DNA of 64,000 bases from Paratrimastix pyriformis. Its lineage: Eukaryota > Preaxostyla > Paratrimastigidae. The DNA lies in contig JAPMOS010000065.1 in NCBI GenBank assembly GCA_027972325.1, forward strand, positions 1-64,000, written 5' to 3'. The translations under genes were made by a program, and so were the position numbers. The notes beneath the pieces were generated by a model, which saw nothing but the letters and a program-made list of their open reading frames with translations, made no database searches and was not told the DNA's origin. Shown here one piece after another: positions 40,901-53,300 of the stretch. Numbering within the stretch: position 1 is the first letter of the stretch; each line of letters opens with the position of its first letter.

Positions 40901-43900
40901 GCGCCCCTCGCGCCCATTGCCGGCGCCCCTCGACTTTCCCCGTTTGCTCGGAATTTCCCCGAGTGGTGCTGCTCCCATCCCCTGGCCGCCGCGCCGCTGA
41001 CCTGCGTGTGCGCCCCGGGGTACTGGGGCGGGGTGCCGGACGATCAAACGTGCGACGAGCCTGTTGTGTGGCCCGCGCCTGCGCAGACCCTGCGACTCGA
41101 ATTGAACTCGCCCGCCCTGAGGTCCGCTGCTGTGCGTCCCCCATTGGCATGGGGGGGGCCCGCGGGCGGCCGATGACGGTGACTCACTTTTGGCTTCTTT
41201 TCTCGCTCGTTCTCCCGTTCCCAGCTGGCTGCTGTCGGTCTGGGAGCTGTTCACCTCGCCGCCCCCAGAGGTGGCGCCCCGCCAACTGCGCCGGCCTGCC
41301 TTCATCGGGGTCGGCGCCCCACCCGTGCCCCAGCTCACCAAGGGGCCCGATTTCACCGGAATCCTAACCGCCCTCACCATCGAGGTCAACTGCCACAATT
41401 TGGAGAGCCTCGGTCTGCTTTTTCCCCTGGCCTGCCATGCCCCGACGCGACGTCCCATCCAAGTGCCCCGCCCAAGCCCGTGAGTGGCATTGCGCCTTCG
41501 ATCGTCCCTTCCTGCGGCCGTTCTGATGTCCCTCACGTCTCCTCTCCACGCCGTGCCCTCGCGTCAGTCGCCGCCCCGCCACGGCTGGCCGATCTGGCGG
41601 CCGAGGGCGACAGTCCCTCCGTCGCCTTGCCTGCCCTGGCGGTCACCACGGGCCCTGCAGCCCTGCGAATGGCCATGATTCAGGCGACCCACCTCTACGA
41701 CGCCGACCCTGAGCAGGCCGGGCTCCCTGCACGGTTTGTCCTCACGTCATGCGCCCCGTGCTCTTCTTGGTGTCTCCGTGGGTGCGACTGGCGAGCTGAA
41801 AGAGGGACAAAGAGGGCTGCCTTGCTGGATGGACACGACCCGAAGCTGTTGGTGGAATGCAGTGCGCTCACATATGACGCGAATTCCTCCCTCACACGCC
41901 AGCACGCTGAACGGGTGGCACCTGAGCTCAATGGACTGTCGGCTCGACGGCTGCGACATGCGGATCGGAACCTTGCTGGCCCCGACACCAGCAAAGAGAG
42001 ACGGCGCCACCGCTACGGCCAGGTCCGGCCCCCTGCCTCTCGTCTCACAAAAGTGCCCAGGGAGGCGACTGGTGGTCACGTACGATGTCTCCGTTTGATG
42101 TTGCTGCTCTTGGCCGCTTGATGACCTCCGCACACGCATGGCCACTCCGCACATCTCATCGATGATCCTTTCTCCTCGCAGCCCCGCAAACGCCGAGGGC
42201 GCGTCCCCGCTGTCCGGCCCGCCGCTGACGCCAACCGGGAGCGGAGTCCACCCCGAGGACAGCACAGTGGTGGCGAGCAATGGTCTGGGACATTCTTGTT
42301 GCGCGTGTAACGTACATGTGGACTGCTCCAGCGGAGGGTCAGGTTTTCACGGGTCCCCATCCCCGCCATCCCCTCCCCAGCCATCCTCGCCCCGGGCATC
42401 CATCCGGCGCGCCCCTTCGTCCAGTCGGCCCCGTGCCGCTTCAGCCGCCTGGCATACGCACGCGCCACCCGCGATTGCGGGCCGCCCCAACCCACACCCC
42501 AACGGACTCCGGCCCGCCCCCTCCCCATCGAGGGTCCCAGCCCCGCTGCCGCTGCTCCTCTGCCGCCCCGCAGCCATCGGCAACGGACCTTGCAGAACGA
42601 GGGCAAAGGGGCAGAGACCGAGATGGACCTGGCCGACGGTCTGCCCCCTGCCGAGACGCTGCGCTGACACTTGCACCACCCGGCGCGCGGTGTCTGATCA
42701 TCACTCGGATCCTCTGTCTGGTGGTGCGCGTCATTCACTCCGCGCGCAGCCACCCAGTGTTTGGTCATCACGGACCCGTGCCTCCTCTACACTGTGGCCG
42801 TCCGGGACGCGCTGCTGCTCTGGTTCAGCGAGCTCAAGCTGGCCTCGCTGCCCGCCAGCCCGTCGCTGGCCCAGCGGAAGAAGTCCCAGGCCGTCGATCG
42901 GCTGATGCTCTTCATCGGGGTCTGCCAGCCGCCTTCCATCCGCTTTCCCTGCCTCTGCGCGGATGTGTTGGGTTGGTCCGCCTCCGCGGGACCTTTGGGC
43001 CGCACCGGGTTTTGGATTCACCCCCCGCCCCTCCTCCCTCCACCGCACGCACTCGCTCATGCATGCGCACGCACGCCAATTGGTGTCCGCAGGCGTCCGC
43101 TGCCGCGAACCAGAATGCTCCCCGCAGCCGATCGCAGAGCGTCAGTGAAGGCCTGGCCGGGTTCGTTCCCCATCCCCTGGCCGCTGCCGCTGCCGCGCCG
43201 TCCAACCTGCGCGTGGTCCCGACGGCTGGGCTCGCATGCCCCAGCGAGGAGCCGCGCACCGTGCTCGGTCTGTGCCCCGTCTGGCTTGGCCGCTTCACCC
43301 GCCACGCTTCTTCTGCAGGCCAACTGGCCGGCGTCGAGAGCGCCGCCCTGCCGAATGCTCCTGCCGTCCAGCAGCCCACGGACGCCAATGCTTCGGTTCC
43401 TGTTCCACCGCGCGAGGACCAGCCCCTGCCGGCCTCCGTCGCCCCCCTCCCCGCAGCTGCAGCGGAAGATTGGCTGGCGACCGAACTCTCGCGGACCAAA
43501 CTCCAAACCACAGCCGCCGCCGCTGCCACCACAGCCACCACCACAACCGCACCTGCCCCGGCTGCGAGTGTGCCGTCTGAGCCTCAACCAGCACAGTCGC
43601 CCACGGGCCCGGTCACGAGCCCCTTGGGCGCAGCCGGCCAGCCCGAGGTCAACAGGCCGGGGTTCGTCTTCAAGTTTGTTCGAGCCCAAGTCAACGTCCA
43701 GGACCCGACCATTCCCGGTCTGTGCGAGCTGGCGCGCGGGCCCGCGAGTGCGTGCATTCAAGCGTGGCTGCGATGACGAGAGAGAGCCTTTGTTCGGGAA
43801 GGTGGCGCTTCTGGTTTCGCGGTTCCCTTCTGTGGAGATTCCAGCGCGCCAAACTCGCCCAAAAATCCTCATGGCCATTCATACCCCCCCACCCCCCCAC

Positions 43901-45277
43901 CCCCACCCCCACCCCCACCCCCACCCCGGGCCGGCCTGGTTAAGGCTGTCTGCTCGTGGCCGCCGATGTGGCGCACGTCTGCTCGACGGACGTCTTCTAC
44001 GCCGATCCGGTCCTTGCCGGCAGCACGCCTGCCCAGGCACAGCAAGGTCCGGCCGGCTTCCGCCTGCCTCCGATGTTCTCTCGTTCCCTCGCTCGCCCCG
44101 CCTCTTGCGCAGCGGGTTTTTCTATGTGTTCTCTGGCTCGCCACTTCACGTATGTGGTTCCTTCCTCCCGCGCGCCGTGTTGTGCAGCACTGGAGCCTCT
44201 TCGGACGGAGATTCACGTCACCCTCGACGGGGCACAAGCCTTCGTGGCGCCTCTCGATGTGGACAAGGGGGCGGGCGTGCCCTGGATTCGGTTCATGAAG
44301 GGGTCTGCCCGGTGGGGCTCGGTGTGGTGGGGAGTGGCTCTTGTTGGATGGGGTGGGTCATGTTGGCTGGCTCGCTTCCTGTGCTTTGCGCGGAAAAGGC
44401 GGCTCTCGTCTCGATCTCGATCCGCACGCTCATCGCTCGTTTCCGTCGTCCGCTCTTCTTTCTCGCCAGGGGCTTCTTCTCGCCCATCCTGCGGCAGATC
44501 TGCCCGGAGTGCCCCCTCAAGGTCCGCGCGCCGCTCCGCTCTGGGTGCTTGTGGGGGTCAGCGAAAGCATGGAGGGCTGTGCTGTGGGGGGTGTATCCTG
44601 ACTGGATCTCGGAGGAGGAGCCGCGGGAGAAGAGGGGGAAGATGAGGAGGGCTGGGGTGGCTGGCATAGTCTGTGCAGAGCATCCTGCGCGCTGTTGTGG
44701 TTGTTGTCCCGCGAGGAGCGTCGTCTCCCGCCCAGCCCAACGCGCCCTCATCTTCCCGGTGATGGGGCGCGGCGCAGATTGTGGTGCAGCTGGTCTCTCT
44801 GCCGCACTCGTACACGGACATCCTCCTCAAGATCCCGGTCCGCTTCTGCCGATGTCGCCCCGACCTCGCCCTGCCGCCCCGTCGCCGCGTCTTCCTCCTC
44901 TTCTTTCCTCGCGGCCGAGCTCGGCCGGTTCTGTTTGAGTCTGATGGTCCTTTTGACCCTCTCGGCCTGTGGTGGGGCAGGAAGTCGATCCCCGGGTGGA
45001 CCCCTTCCAGTTCGCCACCGTCCTGTCCATGGTGCGCACGGTGGTGCTCGCCCCGCGCACCGAGGCCGAGACCATCGAGAAGAATGCCCGCGCCCTGGAT
45101 TTCAAGGTCCGCGCCCGTCCGCGCCCACCTGCCGCTCCCGACTGTTCCCTCGGTCCCCTCTCCTCTCCCCTTCTCCTCTCCCCCCCTTCTCCTCCCCCTC
45201 CCCGCCATTCCACTCCCAGTCTCAGTGGAACCGGTCGAAGCAAAGTGGTCAACATCTCCACCCTGTCCATCCCCCCC

Positions 45278-45308
<31 letters not shown>

Positions 45309-45810
45309 ACACACAGCGGATGCTGCTGCCCAGTGAGCGGATCCCCAACCGGGCCTCGCTCGACAAGATCGTGAAGACCATTCGCCACGAGATCGACACC
45401 ACTGCCGGCGACCTGGAGCGCGCCCGCCAGGAGTACGCGGCCCTGCGGCGCCTCCGGACGGCCGAGGCGGATCCGGACCCCCTGCGCCCCGTCTGTGGTG
45501 GGTTGGCGGCGGTGTCACGTCCTGATGGTGTCTGGGCGCTCCGCTCTCTGTGCCGCAGCACGAGGAGGAGCTCCGGGGGCAGGTCGACCAGCTGGTGGAG
45601 GCCCTGCACGCCCAGCAGACCCGCTTACACCGCATCCAGCTGGGCATCAAGGCGCTCGTCTGTGGCCCGACGTGACCCCGACACCCCACGCCGACAACTG
45701 CCACCCCCACCCCCACCCCACCCCACCCCACCCCGCGCTCACGCATCTACCACGCACGCGCCCGCCGCCCTCCAGAAACGCGTGAGCCCTTCTGCTGACC
45801 CGGCAGCGGC

Positions 45811-45843
<33 letters not shown>

Positions 45844-46033
45844 GCACGGGCCCAAGGACCAGCCCTACCTCTCGCTGCGCTTCCGATGTGAGAACGTCGA
45901 GTGGGACATGCTCCACGACGCCCCCAAGGTCCGCTCGACAGCCCCCATGCCGCGCGTGCCTGCGTCAGACAACGAATCGCCCTTAGCAGGGGTTCCTCGC
46001 GGAGGTCCCTCCGCATCTCACTCGAACTCGCAT

Positions 46034-46081
<48 letters not shown>

Positions 46082-46322
46082 ACGCACGCACACACAGCCC
46101 TTCGCCCGGATTCTGCTTGGCGGATTCCTGTGCAACGCGCACATGTTCCCGAGCGGCCGGTTCGAGTTCGACATGGCCTGGAAGACCCTGGGGTGGTCAA
46201 CACCCGCACCCTGGACACCCGCTTCCGGACCCTCCTCCGCTCCCTCACCCCAGAGGCCGTCGCCGCCAATGCCTCCTTCCACCAGCTGTCCGTTGCGCCT
46301 CGCCAGACTCACGAGGGATCGC

Positions 46323-46354
<32 letters not shown>

Positions 46355-47996
46355 TCCCTCCTCTTCTTCCTCCTCCTCTTCCTCTTCCTCTTCCTCCTGC
46401 CGTCCCCCTCGTTCACGTGGTCTGCCGCACATTCGGGCACACAGGGAGGGGATCCGCAACTGGACCCCGGGCGACCTGGCGGTGCGTATCGTGGCCCGGC
46501 AGCGGCCCCCTGTCGGCCACATCACGACCTACGAGCACCTCGAGGTCAACCTGGGGCCCCTCGAGGCCCACCTCACCACAGGTCCGCGGCCGGGTGCACT
46601 GCTCGAGCAGAGGGGAAAAAAGGACCAACAAACCCCCATTGTCGGCGCGCCCCACCGCTCGCTTGCTGCAAAAATGACCAAAATGACCTCGCCTCCGCCC
46701 ATCCCTGCGCGCCCTCCTTCAGATATCGCGCGGATGCTCGAGGCCTACTTCTTCCCGGCGCCCGCGAGCGAGAGCGCGACTGTCCTGCAGGGCACGGACC
46801 CGGCCGCCTCCGCCGCCTCGGGGGCCGACGCCCCGAGTGGCCGGGAGGCAGCCGTGAGCCCCAAGGAGGCCTTCGTCGCTCGGTCAGGGGAGGAACCCGC
46901 GTCGCGGGGGCATTCCCGCCAGCCCTCGGATGGTCCGCCACTCCCTTCCCCCCCGCCCACGTGCAAGACCTGCCATCCTCCTTCCGTTGTGCCTTCTGAC
47001 GCACACTCGCGCTCACATTCTCGCACTCCACTTATAGCAAAGGAATTCCCTGCCACGACGCCCTTATCCCGCTCGCGCTCCAACAGCCTCAACGCCCTCT
47101 CATCCGCCGCCACCGCCGCCATCGCCGCTGCCCCCGCCACCACCGGCCCTCCGGCCAGCACCGCCCCCGCCCCCGGGCACCACGGCAAGGCCACCAAGTT
47201 GGACTCGCTGATCGCCATCATGCACCAGCGGGCCGAGAGCAACGTCAGCTTCAACTTCTTCAAGGCCACCACGGGCACGATGCTCTTCAGCTACAAGGGC
47301 GGCACGCTGAACGTCGAGGAGCAGGAGGAGAAGGGCGCCCTGTACGACTTCGAGGACTGCCCCGTGCAGATGGAGCCCCTCGAGTACCACAGCGAGGTGT
47401 GCTCCTTCAAGGACCTCCTCAGCAAGGTCAAATCAGGTCTGCTCCTGGTGAACCTGTTCGAGCGGCGCAGGGACACAACCCTCGTGATGGGTGGGGAATG
47501 GGAAGGCACGCCGATTCCTTTTTTGGCGAATTCGTGCAGGCTGCGAGTGTTTCCCTCCGACTCGCGCCCTTTGTCATGCTCACCCCCTCCGCTCCGCCTG
47601 CTGCCGCTGGCAGATCTAATCCGGCGTCTGTGGCCCCAGGCCGTCAGCGCGGTGGTCAAGTACAAGATGTCCCACCTGCTCTCGTCGGGCCGTGGAGGCT
47701 CCGCGGCCGAACAGCCGCCCCCCGAGCGCATCATCCCCCGCGGCATCCCCAGCGCCCGCACGGAGGAGCTGCTGCGCGAGTTCCCCGCGACCCCGTCCCC
47801 TCCCACGGTCACGCCCCCGGCGCCCGGGCCGCAGCCGCCCCCACCGACGGCCTCTGTGGGCCTCTCGCTGGACCAGCTGATGGAAGCCGGAGCCGCGGGG
47901 GCCGATGTGTCTGGCGCGGCAGGCGACCAGACGGACGCGGAGGAGGAGCGGAAGAGGCTGCTGCTACTTGGCCCAAAGGGGAAAGGCAAGAAGTGA
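31938..47996 (+). CDS. Bridge-like lipid transfer protein, BLTP2/Hobbit/SABRE/FMP27 family (dozens of exons)
   Basis: A giant rod-like protein that moves lipids at ER-plasma membrane contacts. The N-terminus has a hydrophobic segment and then KYFFLKAVSFHCVDSLELEL, like the family's first beta strands. Diagnostic blocks follow: PPLLFRLADARLEILEDPFD (37.6 kb); LPWWDAMRYFLHGRLAVVC, the GFWDK-type block (39.5 kb); LSWLLSVWELFTSPP (41.2 kb); VDPFQFATVLSMVRTVVLAP (45.0 kb); SLRFRCENVEWDMLHDAPK joined to PFARILLGG (45.9-46.1 kb); GTMLFSYKGGTLNVEEQ and LEYHSEVCSFKDLLSKVKS (47.3-47.4 kb). The stop is at 47994. A Gln run lies near 45812-45846. Introns hold C runs of up to 43 bases. The start is uncertain: ATG 31938, 32121 or 32271. 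Confidence 0.82.
33519..33538. repeat. C20 homopolymer in the BLTP2-like gene
   Basis: A cytosine run of 20 bases after GTCCAC, within a non-coding gap between exons. Confidence 0.9.
40707..40769. repeat. (CTC)n trinucleotide repeat in a BLTP2 intron
   Basis: About 21 CTC units just upstream of a TGATTGCAG acceptor, so it serves as part of the polypyrimidine tract. Confidence 0.9.
45271..45316. repeat. C24 plus (AC)n tract before a 3' splice site
   Basis: A C run at 45271-45294 passes into CA dinucleotides and ends in an ACAG acceptor directly before the exon reading RMLLPSERIPNRASLDK of the BLTP2-like protein. Confidence 0.9.
46035..46096. repeat. C43 plus (AC)n tract before a 3' splice site
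   Basis: The longest homopolymer in the window: 43 cytosines at 46035-46077 followed by CA repeats and an acceptor ACAG. The exon after it restores the family block (APK joined to PFARILLGG). Confidence 0.95.
46322..46351. repeat. C30 homopolymer followed by CTC-rich tract in a BLTP2 intron
   Basis: 30 cytosines and then a pyrimidine-only stretch to about 46400, in an intron whose likely donor is GTCCGT near 46286. Confidence 0.9.
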
Positions 47997-48604
47997 GACC
48001 ATGCGCGCTATTGTGTTCAGGGCAACCATGCGGTCGCCCGGAAGAATTGGTTGAAATGTGTCGAACGCCCATGTGGGGAAGAGCCATCGGGGTCCGGGGT
48101 CCCGGCTCAACGAGGCCCCGGGCCATTCGGAGCTGCGTTACGTCCCTGTGAGGTTCGAGCAGAGCTCGAGCCTGACAACTCTGGTGGACAGGTGTGTGCT
48201 CCGGGGTCGGCGGGGAGGTCGGCGGTGACGGGGACGAGGGCAGAGACACCAACCAGGCGGTGCTCCCTGCAGCATTGCGAACAGGAGGACTGAAGTGCTG
48301 AAAAGAGGGGGGACAACTTTCTCTGTCCTTTCTCTTCTTCGAAGACGAGTCCAGCCAGGCGGTGCTCCCTGCAGCGTCACCGAACATGAGGACCGAAGTT
48401 CTCCCCCGAGTTCGACCTTCTTGCGAAAACCCAACAACGGCCGAAGAAGAGAAAGGACAGAGAAAGCTGTGGCCCGGGCCCTCGTGGCTCGGGTTTTCAG
48501 AAGACGAGAGAAAGAGAAAAAGGGACGCGAGCTGAAAAAGAAAACCGAAAACAAGCAGAGCGGCGAAGAAAACCAGGAGGGGAAGGGGCAGGGGAAGAAG
48601 AGCG
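47997..48604. repeat. Convergent intergenic region with inverted and direct repeats
   Basis: A perfect 25-bp inverted repeat lies at 48317-48341 and 48442-48466. A degenerate direct repeat of about 45 bp lies at about 48249-48296 and 48350-48398, the second copy inside the loop. The region separates the 3' ends of two convergent genes. A role in transcription end or antisense control is only inference. Confidence 0.7.
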
Positions 48605-50118
48605 TCACTCGCGCCGAAGCATCACAAGGACACAGCCCATGTCCTTCTTTGTGTTCTCCAGGATCAGCTGGTGGTCCATCAGGTGGGGCGGCAGCTCCAA
48701 GATGGTGGCGTCGAATCCATGCGCCGGCGAGCGAATTTCCTCCAAGAACGCATCCACGCCGGGCCGGGAGAGGTGCCGCGTGAGCACAATCACGGCCAGG
48801 CCGTTGCGTGGGCGCAGATACCGTTTGAGGGCCTGCATGAGGAGGGGCACGTGGGAAGGCAAATAGACGACGTCCGAAGCGACGATCAAATCGGGTTGGT
48901 TGACCGCCAGCGGATCGAAGGGCGCATCGTACCGCTTGTCCTCCTCGGGCGGGGGCAGCGTCTCCCACCGGGGCAAGTCCATGGCCGCGGGAGGTTCAGC
49001 GGCCCGGGCGGGCAGGATCGGAGCAAAGTCGGTTGGCGCGAAGGACGACGGGGGTGGCAGGTTGCCCCAGTCCAGGAAAGCGCACCGCAGGGCAGCCGGC
49101 TCTGTGGTCGGGTGCATCCCGTAGAACTTGGCGATGTTCCACTTGAGATGCTGGATCGAGTTGAAGTTGTAGTCGGTCAGCATCACCCGGGAGGCACCCA
49201 GCTGTTTGCAGAGAAGTCCGGCAAGGCCATGGCCTGCGGGGAGGAAACGCGCGTGGAGGCAGGTGGTGGCGAGACATGAGACATGGAAAGGAAAGGGAGG
49301 AGGCGCTTGCAGACCCGCGCCAAGTTCCAAGACCGAGACTCCGCGTAAGTCCGTCAGACCCGATCTGCAGAGGAGTCGCGAGAGAACAACCTACGGGAAG
49401 GCCACGCCAGACGCCCAAGAGGGGGACGGTTCGATGACGGAAACAGCGGCGGTGTGGGTGAGCGGGTGATGCGGGAAGAGCAACGAACCTCGGCTGGCCA
49501 CAGGTTGGATGCGATACTTCCTCCAGCGATCCCATCCACTGGTGGTGGATCACAGAGGCTGAAGCAATGCTGAGTACCGGGGCCTTTGGGCTGGCTCCCC
49601 CGGGTGGCAAAAGCCCAGTTTGTTGTGTCGAGGCAGACGCACAGATCACCGCAGGGGAAACACCGAGCCTCAGAAAAGGGAGTCGACATCTCTACCTCAA
49701 GGGTACAATTCAGGTAATTGTCGGGCTCGTCTTCTGAGGGGAGTTCACAGTAGTCGCAGTGACAAGGGACGGGATGCTCGCAGAAGCGAACAAGATGTCG
49801 AGCCGGAGCTATCTCAAGACGAATGAGTGCCTCATTAGCAAGACTCACCGTGCTTTGCGAATCTGCGTGGTCCGCGATGATGACCAAGAGCCGACTCTCA
49901 AGCCCCAACTTTTTGAACTCGGTCGCGACGGGAACATGGCACAACAACCGGAGGACGCAGCGGAGGACAAAGTTCAGGTTTTCGTTTTCGGCGGTATTCA
50001 AAAGACGGAGCGCGAGCAGGGGGGCATGGAAGAGGAACGATTGATAAGAACACGATGCAGGGTCAGCTCGATGAAAACAACGAGCGAGCTCCTGTAATAG
50101 CGGAATGGATGAGCTCAT
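48605..50118 (-). CDS. Family-16 (METTL21/FAM86-type) lysine methyltransferase-like protein (three exons)
   Basis: A class-I SAM methyltransferase. Splicing gives NLWPAEVVLSRLLCRS, then VSVLELGAG (motif I) joined to HGLAGLLCKQLGASRVMLTDYN, and later PDLIVASDVVYLPSHVPLL, the family's D-V-V-Y post-motif. Introns are 49391-49488 (donor GTTCGT) and 49234-49314 (donor GTCTGC); both were placed by continuity of the fold. The N-terminal exon (about residues 1-110) is Leu-rich and helical, ARM-like (LNFVLRCVLRLLCHVP, LESRLLVIIADHADSQSTVS), which most METTL21 proteins lack. A Cys-rich segment (CHCDYCELPSED) follows. The substrate cannot be told; protein lysine, as for eEF1A/eEF2 or chaperones, is the usual choice. 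Confidence 0.72.
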
Positions 50119-50310
50119 TGTGGTTCCTGCGGAGCATGTGGATCAGGCGTATTCGCCAACCCAGGCAAGGACAGACGCCCGAAGCGAAAAAAGTGGGGTG
50201 CTTTCCGGGGTACCGCTTTCCCTTGCGCAAAGAGCCGAGGTCGGCCTTGAATTCGCTCGGTCACGGTCACACGTTTGCACTGTTCTTTTGATGGTAGTGA
50301 GCGTGTTCCT
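50119..50310. promoter_or_regulatory. Bidirectional promoter interval
   Basis: 192 bp between the divergent ATGs of the methyltransferase (minus) and importin-5 (plus). No specific element was recognised; assignment rests on layout. Confidence 0.35.
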
Positions 50311-53300
50311 ATGGATTTGGCTCAGTTTGAACAACTTTGCCGGAACTCCCAGCTGAAGGAGAATGAGCCCCGCGTTGCCGCTGAAGGTGTCCTTTTGAAA
50401 TTTCGGGATGAGTTTCCGGATCAATACTGCACGTACATGATGCACGTCGCCCGGAACTCTGCGGAGGACACGGTCTGATCCGATCCCTCGACTCCCTCAC
50501 ACTTCTGGTCTCTTGGGGTGCCTTTTTTTTGGTGGTCATTTCGTCCCTTTTCCAACGGAACATACAGAACCGGAGTTTTGCTGCCGTCATGCTCCGCACT
50601 GCCTTCCTCCAGACTGATAGCATTGCATCCATTTATTATTCGCTCACGCCCCCCGTCCAAGCCAGCCTCAAGGCAGATGCTCTTCAAGCCGTCCAGGAAG
50701 AAAAGAATAAGAGCATCTTCCGCAAATTCTGTGATCTTGTGGGTGTGATGGGGTCGGCTATCCTCTGTGCCGGTCCGTCAACCCCTGTCTCCATTCCGAG
50801 GACACCCTCATCTCCGCACAGAGCGCGGCGGCCAATGGCCCGAGTTGCTGCCCTGGCTGTTCGAGTGCACCAAATCCCCGGCCGCACTGATGCGGGAGGG
50901 AGCCCTGGACACATTCTCCCAGATCGCCATGCTGCTGGGCCCGCAGCTCAAGTCCTACCTGCGGGTCTTCTTCGACGTCCTCTCGGCGGCCCTGGTGGAC
51001 CCCCAGAGCGCCCAGGTGCGCCTGGCGGCCGTCAAGGCGGCCTCGTCCTTCCTGCTGTGCTGCGACCAGAAGGAGGAGCTGACCGTCTTCCAGCCGCTCA
51101 TCCCCCTCATGCTCCGCGTCCGCCTGCCCTCCCTGCCCCCTTCCAAGCCTGGGCCGGGAGGAGAGGAGGCGGGACGGGACGGGCGTCCCGATCAATGGTT
51201 GGCCGAGCGACTGACCTGGTTGCCCGTCTGTGGGGCCGGGGTGGGCACGGACAGACCATCAGCGACGCCCTGACCGCCGGCCAGGAGGACTCGGCCCGGA
51301 CGGCCCTCGAGGCGCTCATCGATGTGGTCGATGGTCCGCCACCCCTCAGGGGCCGGCATTCCCGTGTGTGGTGTTGGAAGGTCCCCCCCCCCCCACCTCC
51401 TCCCCCCACGCACTCACACTTACACCACGCCGTCGCTGCTGGGTGCGGCCCTTTTGGGGGGAGCGCAGTGCAGCCCACCTTCCTGCGGGCCAACCTGCAG
51501 GGAGATCATCCAGGGCATGCTCTCGATCGCCGACACGGCCACCCTGGAGCCCGGCACCCGGCACCTGGCCCTCGAGTTCCTCATCACCGTCGCCGAGAAC
51601 GCCGCCGGCATGGCTCGCAAGGCGCCCGGCTACGTGCAGAACACCTTCCAGGTCATCATCAAGATGATGCTCGAGCTCAACGAGGACCCCACCTGGGGCC
51701 AGACGCCCCCGTCCGTCCATTCGCATCGGCTGCCCGTCGCCCGCCTGGGGGGGGGGGGGGGGGGGGGGGATGGAGGGGGGGGGGGGGGGGGCAGAGAGCC
51801 AGACGCGAGGAGACCGGGCCTTTACAATCCCTGCGGTCGACTGCCTCTCCACACGACTCGCTCACCGCCCGCATTCTGATCTCGGGGGGGCCGCAGGACA
51901 CGGACGAGCTCATGAACGCCGACTTCGGCTGCCGCAGCCTCGACCGGTTCGCCCTGGCCCTCAGTCCGTCTGCCGCCCGCCCAGAGCCCTCTGCCCCTCA
52001 TCCCCACTGGCGCACCGACCCGATGATCCTGCTGGGCATCACCCTGACCGCATTGGGTGACTGGGCTGGGCTGGGTGTGGGCAGAGGGCAAGACCGTGCT
52101 GCCGGTGGCCATGCCGGTGGTGCAGCAGTTCCTGCAGAGCCCCGACTGGAAGTACCGCCACACGGCCCTGATGGCCATCGCCCTGATCGGGGAGGGCTGC
52201 AAGAAGATGATCAAGGAGGAGCAGCAGGCCCACCTGGTGGCCATGATCCAGCCCGCCTTCCAGGATCCCCACCCCCGCGTCCGGTGGGCCTCCGTCAACG
52301 CCATCGGCCAGATGTGCAACGACTTCTCCCCGGATTTCCAGCGGCGCTTCCACGCCCAGGTGATGCCTGCCCTGGCCCGGCTGATGTCCGAGAAGGAGTA
52401 CCCCCTCATCCAGCAGCACGCCGCCAGCGCCACCATCAACTTCACCGAGGAGTGCCGCGCCGAGACCATCACCCCCTACCTGAACGACTGCCTGCAGGTG
52501 CTCTACGACCAGCTGCTGTCCCCCATGCAGGCCGTCCGCGAGCAGGCCATCACCGCCGTCGCCTCCATGGCCGACACGGCCGGCCGCCAGTTCACCCCCG
52601 TCCGTCCCGCGGACCCACAACCTCCACAACCACCTCCTCCTCCACAACCACTTCCTCCTCCACCTCCTCCACAACCACAACCACCAACCGCGCTGTGCCC
52701 TGTCCTCGGTCTTTGGAACGGTCATCCTCATGCCCGCGCTCTCCGGCTTGTCCTGCGTGCCTTTTGGGGGGGGTTGGTGGCGTGTGGGTGCGCAGTACTT
52801 TGAGCACTTCATGGGCTTCCTGAAGCAGGTCTTCACTCTGCCTTCCTTCGAGGGCAAGGAGCACCGCATGTTCAAGGCCAAGACCATGGAGTGCATCACC
52901 CTCATCGGTCCGTCACACCCCCTGCTGCTCCCTCCCTAGCCAGCCCCCGGTGGGCATGACTGCGTCTCACAACCACTTCCCTGCCTGCCTGTCTGCCGTC
53001 TCTCTCCCCCCAGGGCTGGCCGTGGGGAAGGAGACCTTCGCCCCGCACTCGCAAGAGATCCTGCAGGTGCTGTACCAGTTCCAGACGAGCCACCCCGAGG
53101 ACGACGACCCCCGGGTGGGCTACTGGCACCAGGCCTGGTGCCGGGTGTGCAAGATCATGGGCCCCGACTTCGGGCCCTACCTCGAGTTCGTCATCCCGCC
53201 CCTCCTCGAGACGGCCTCCCTCGAGCCCAAGATCAAGGTGCAGGATGGTCCGCCACGCCCGCCCGCCCGCCCGCCGGTGGAGTTGTTTTGTTGTTGTTGT

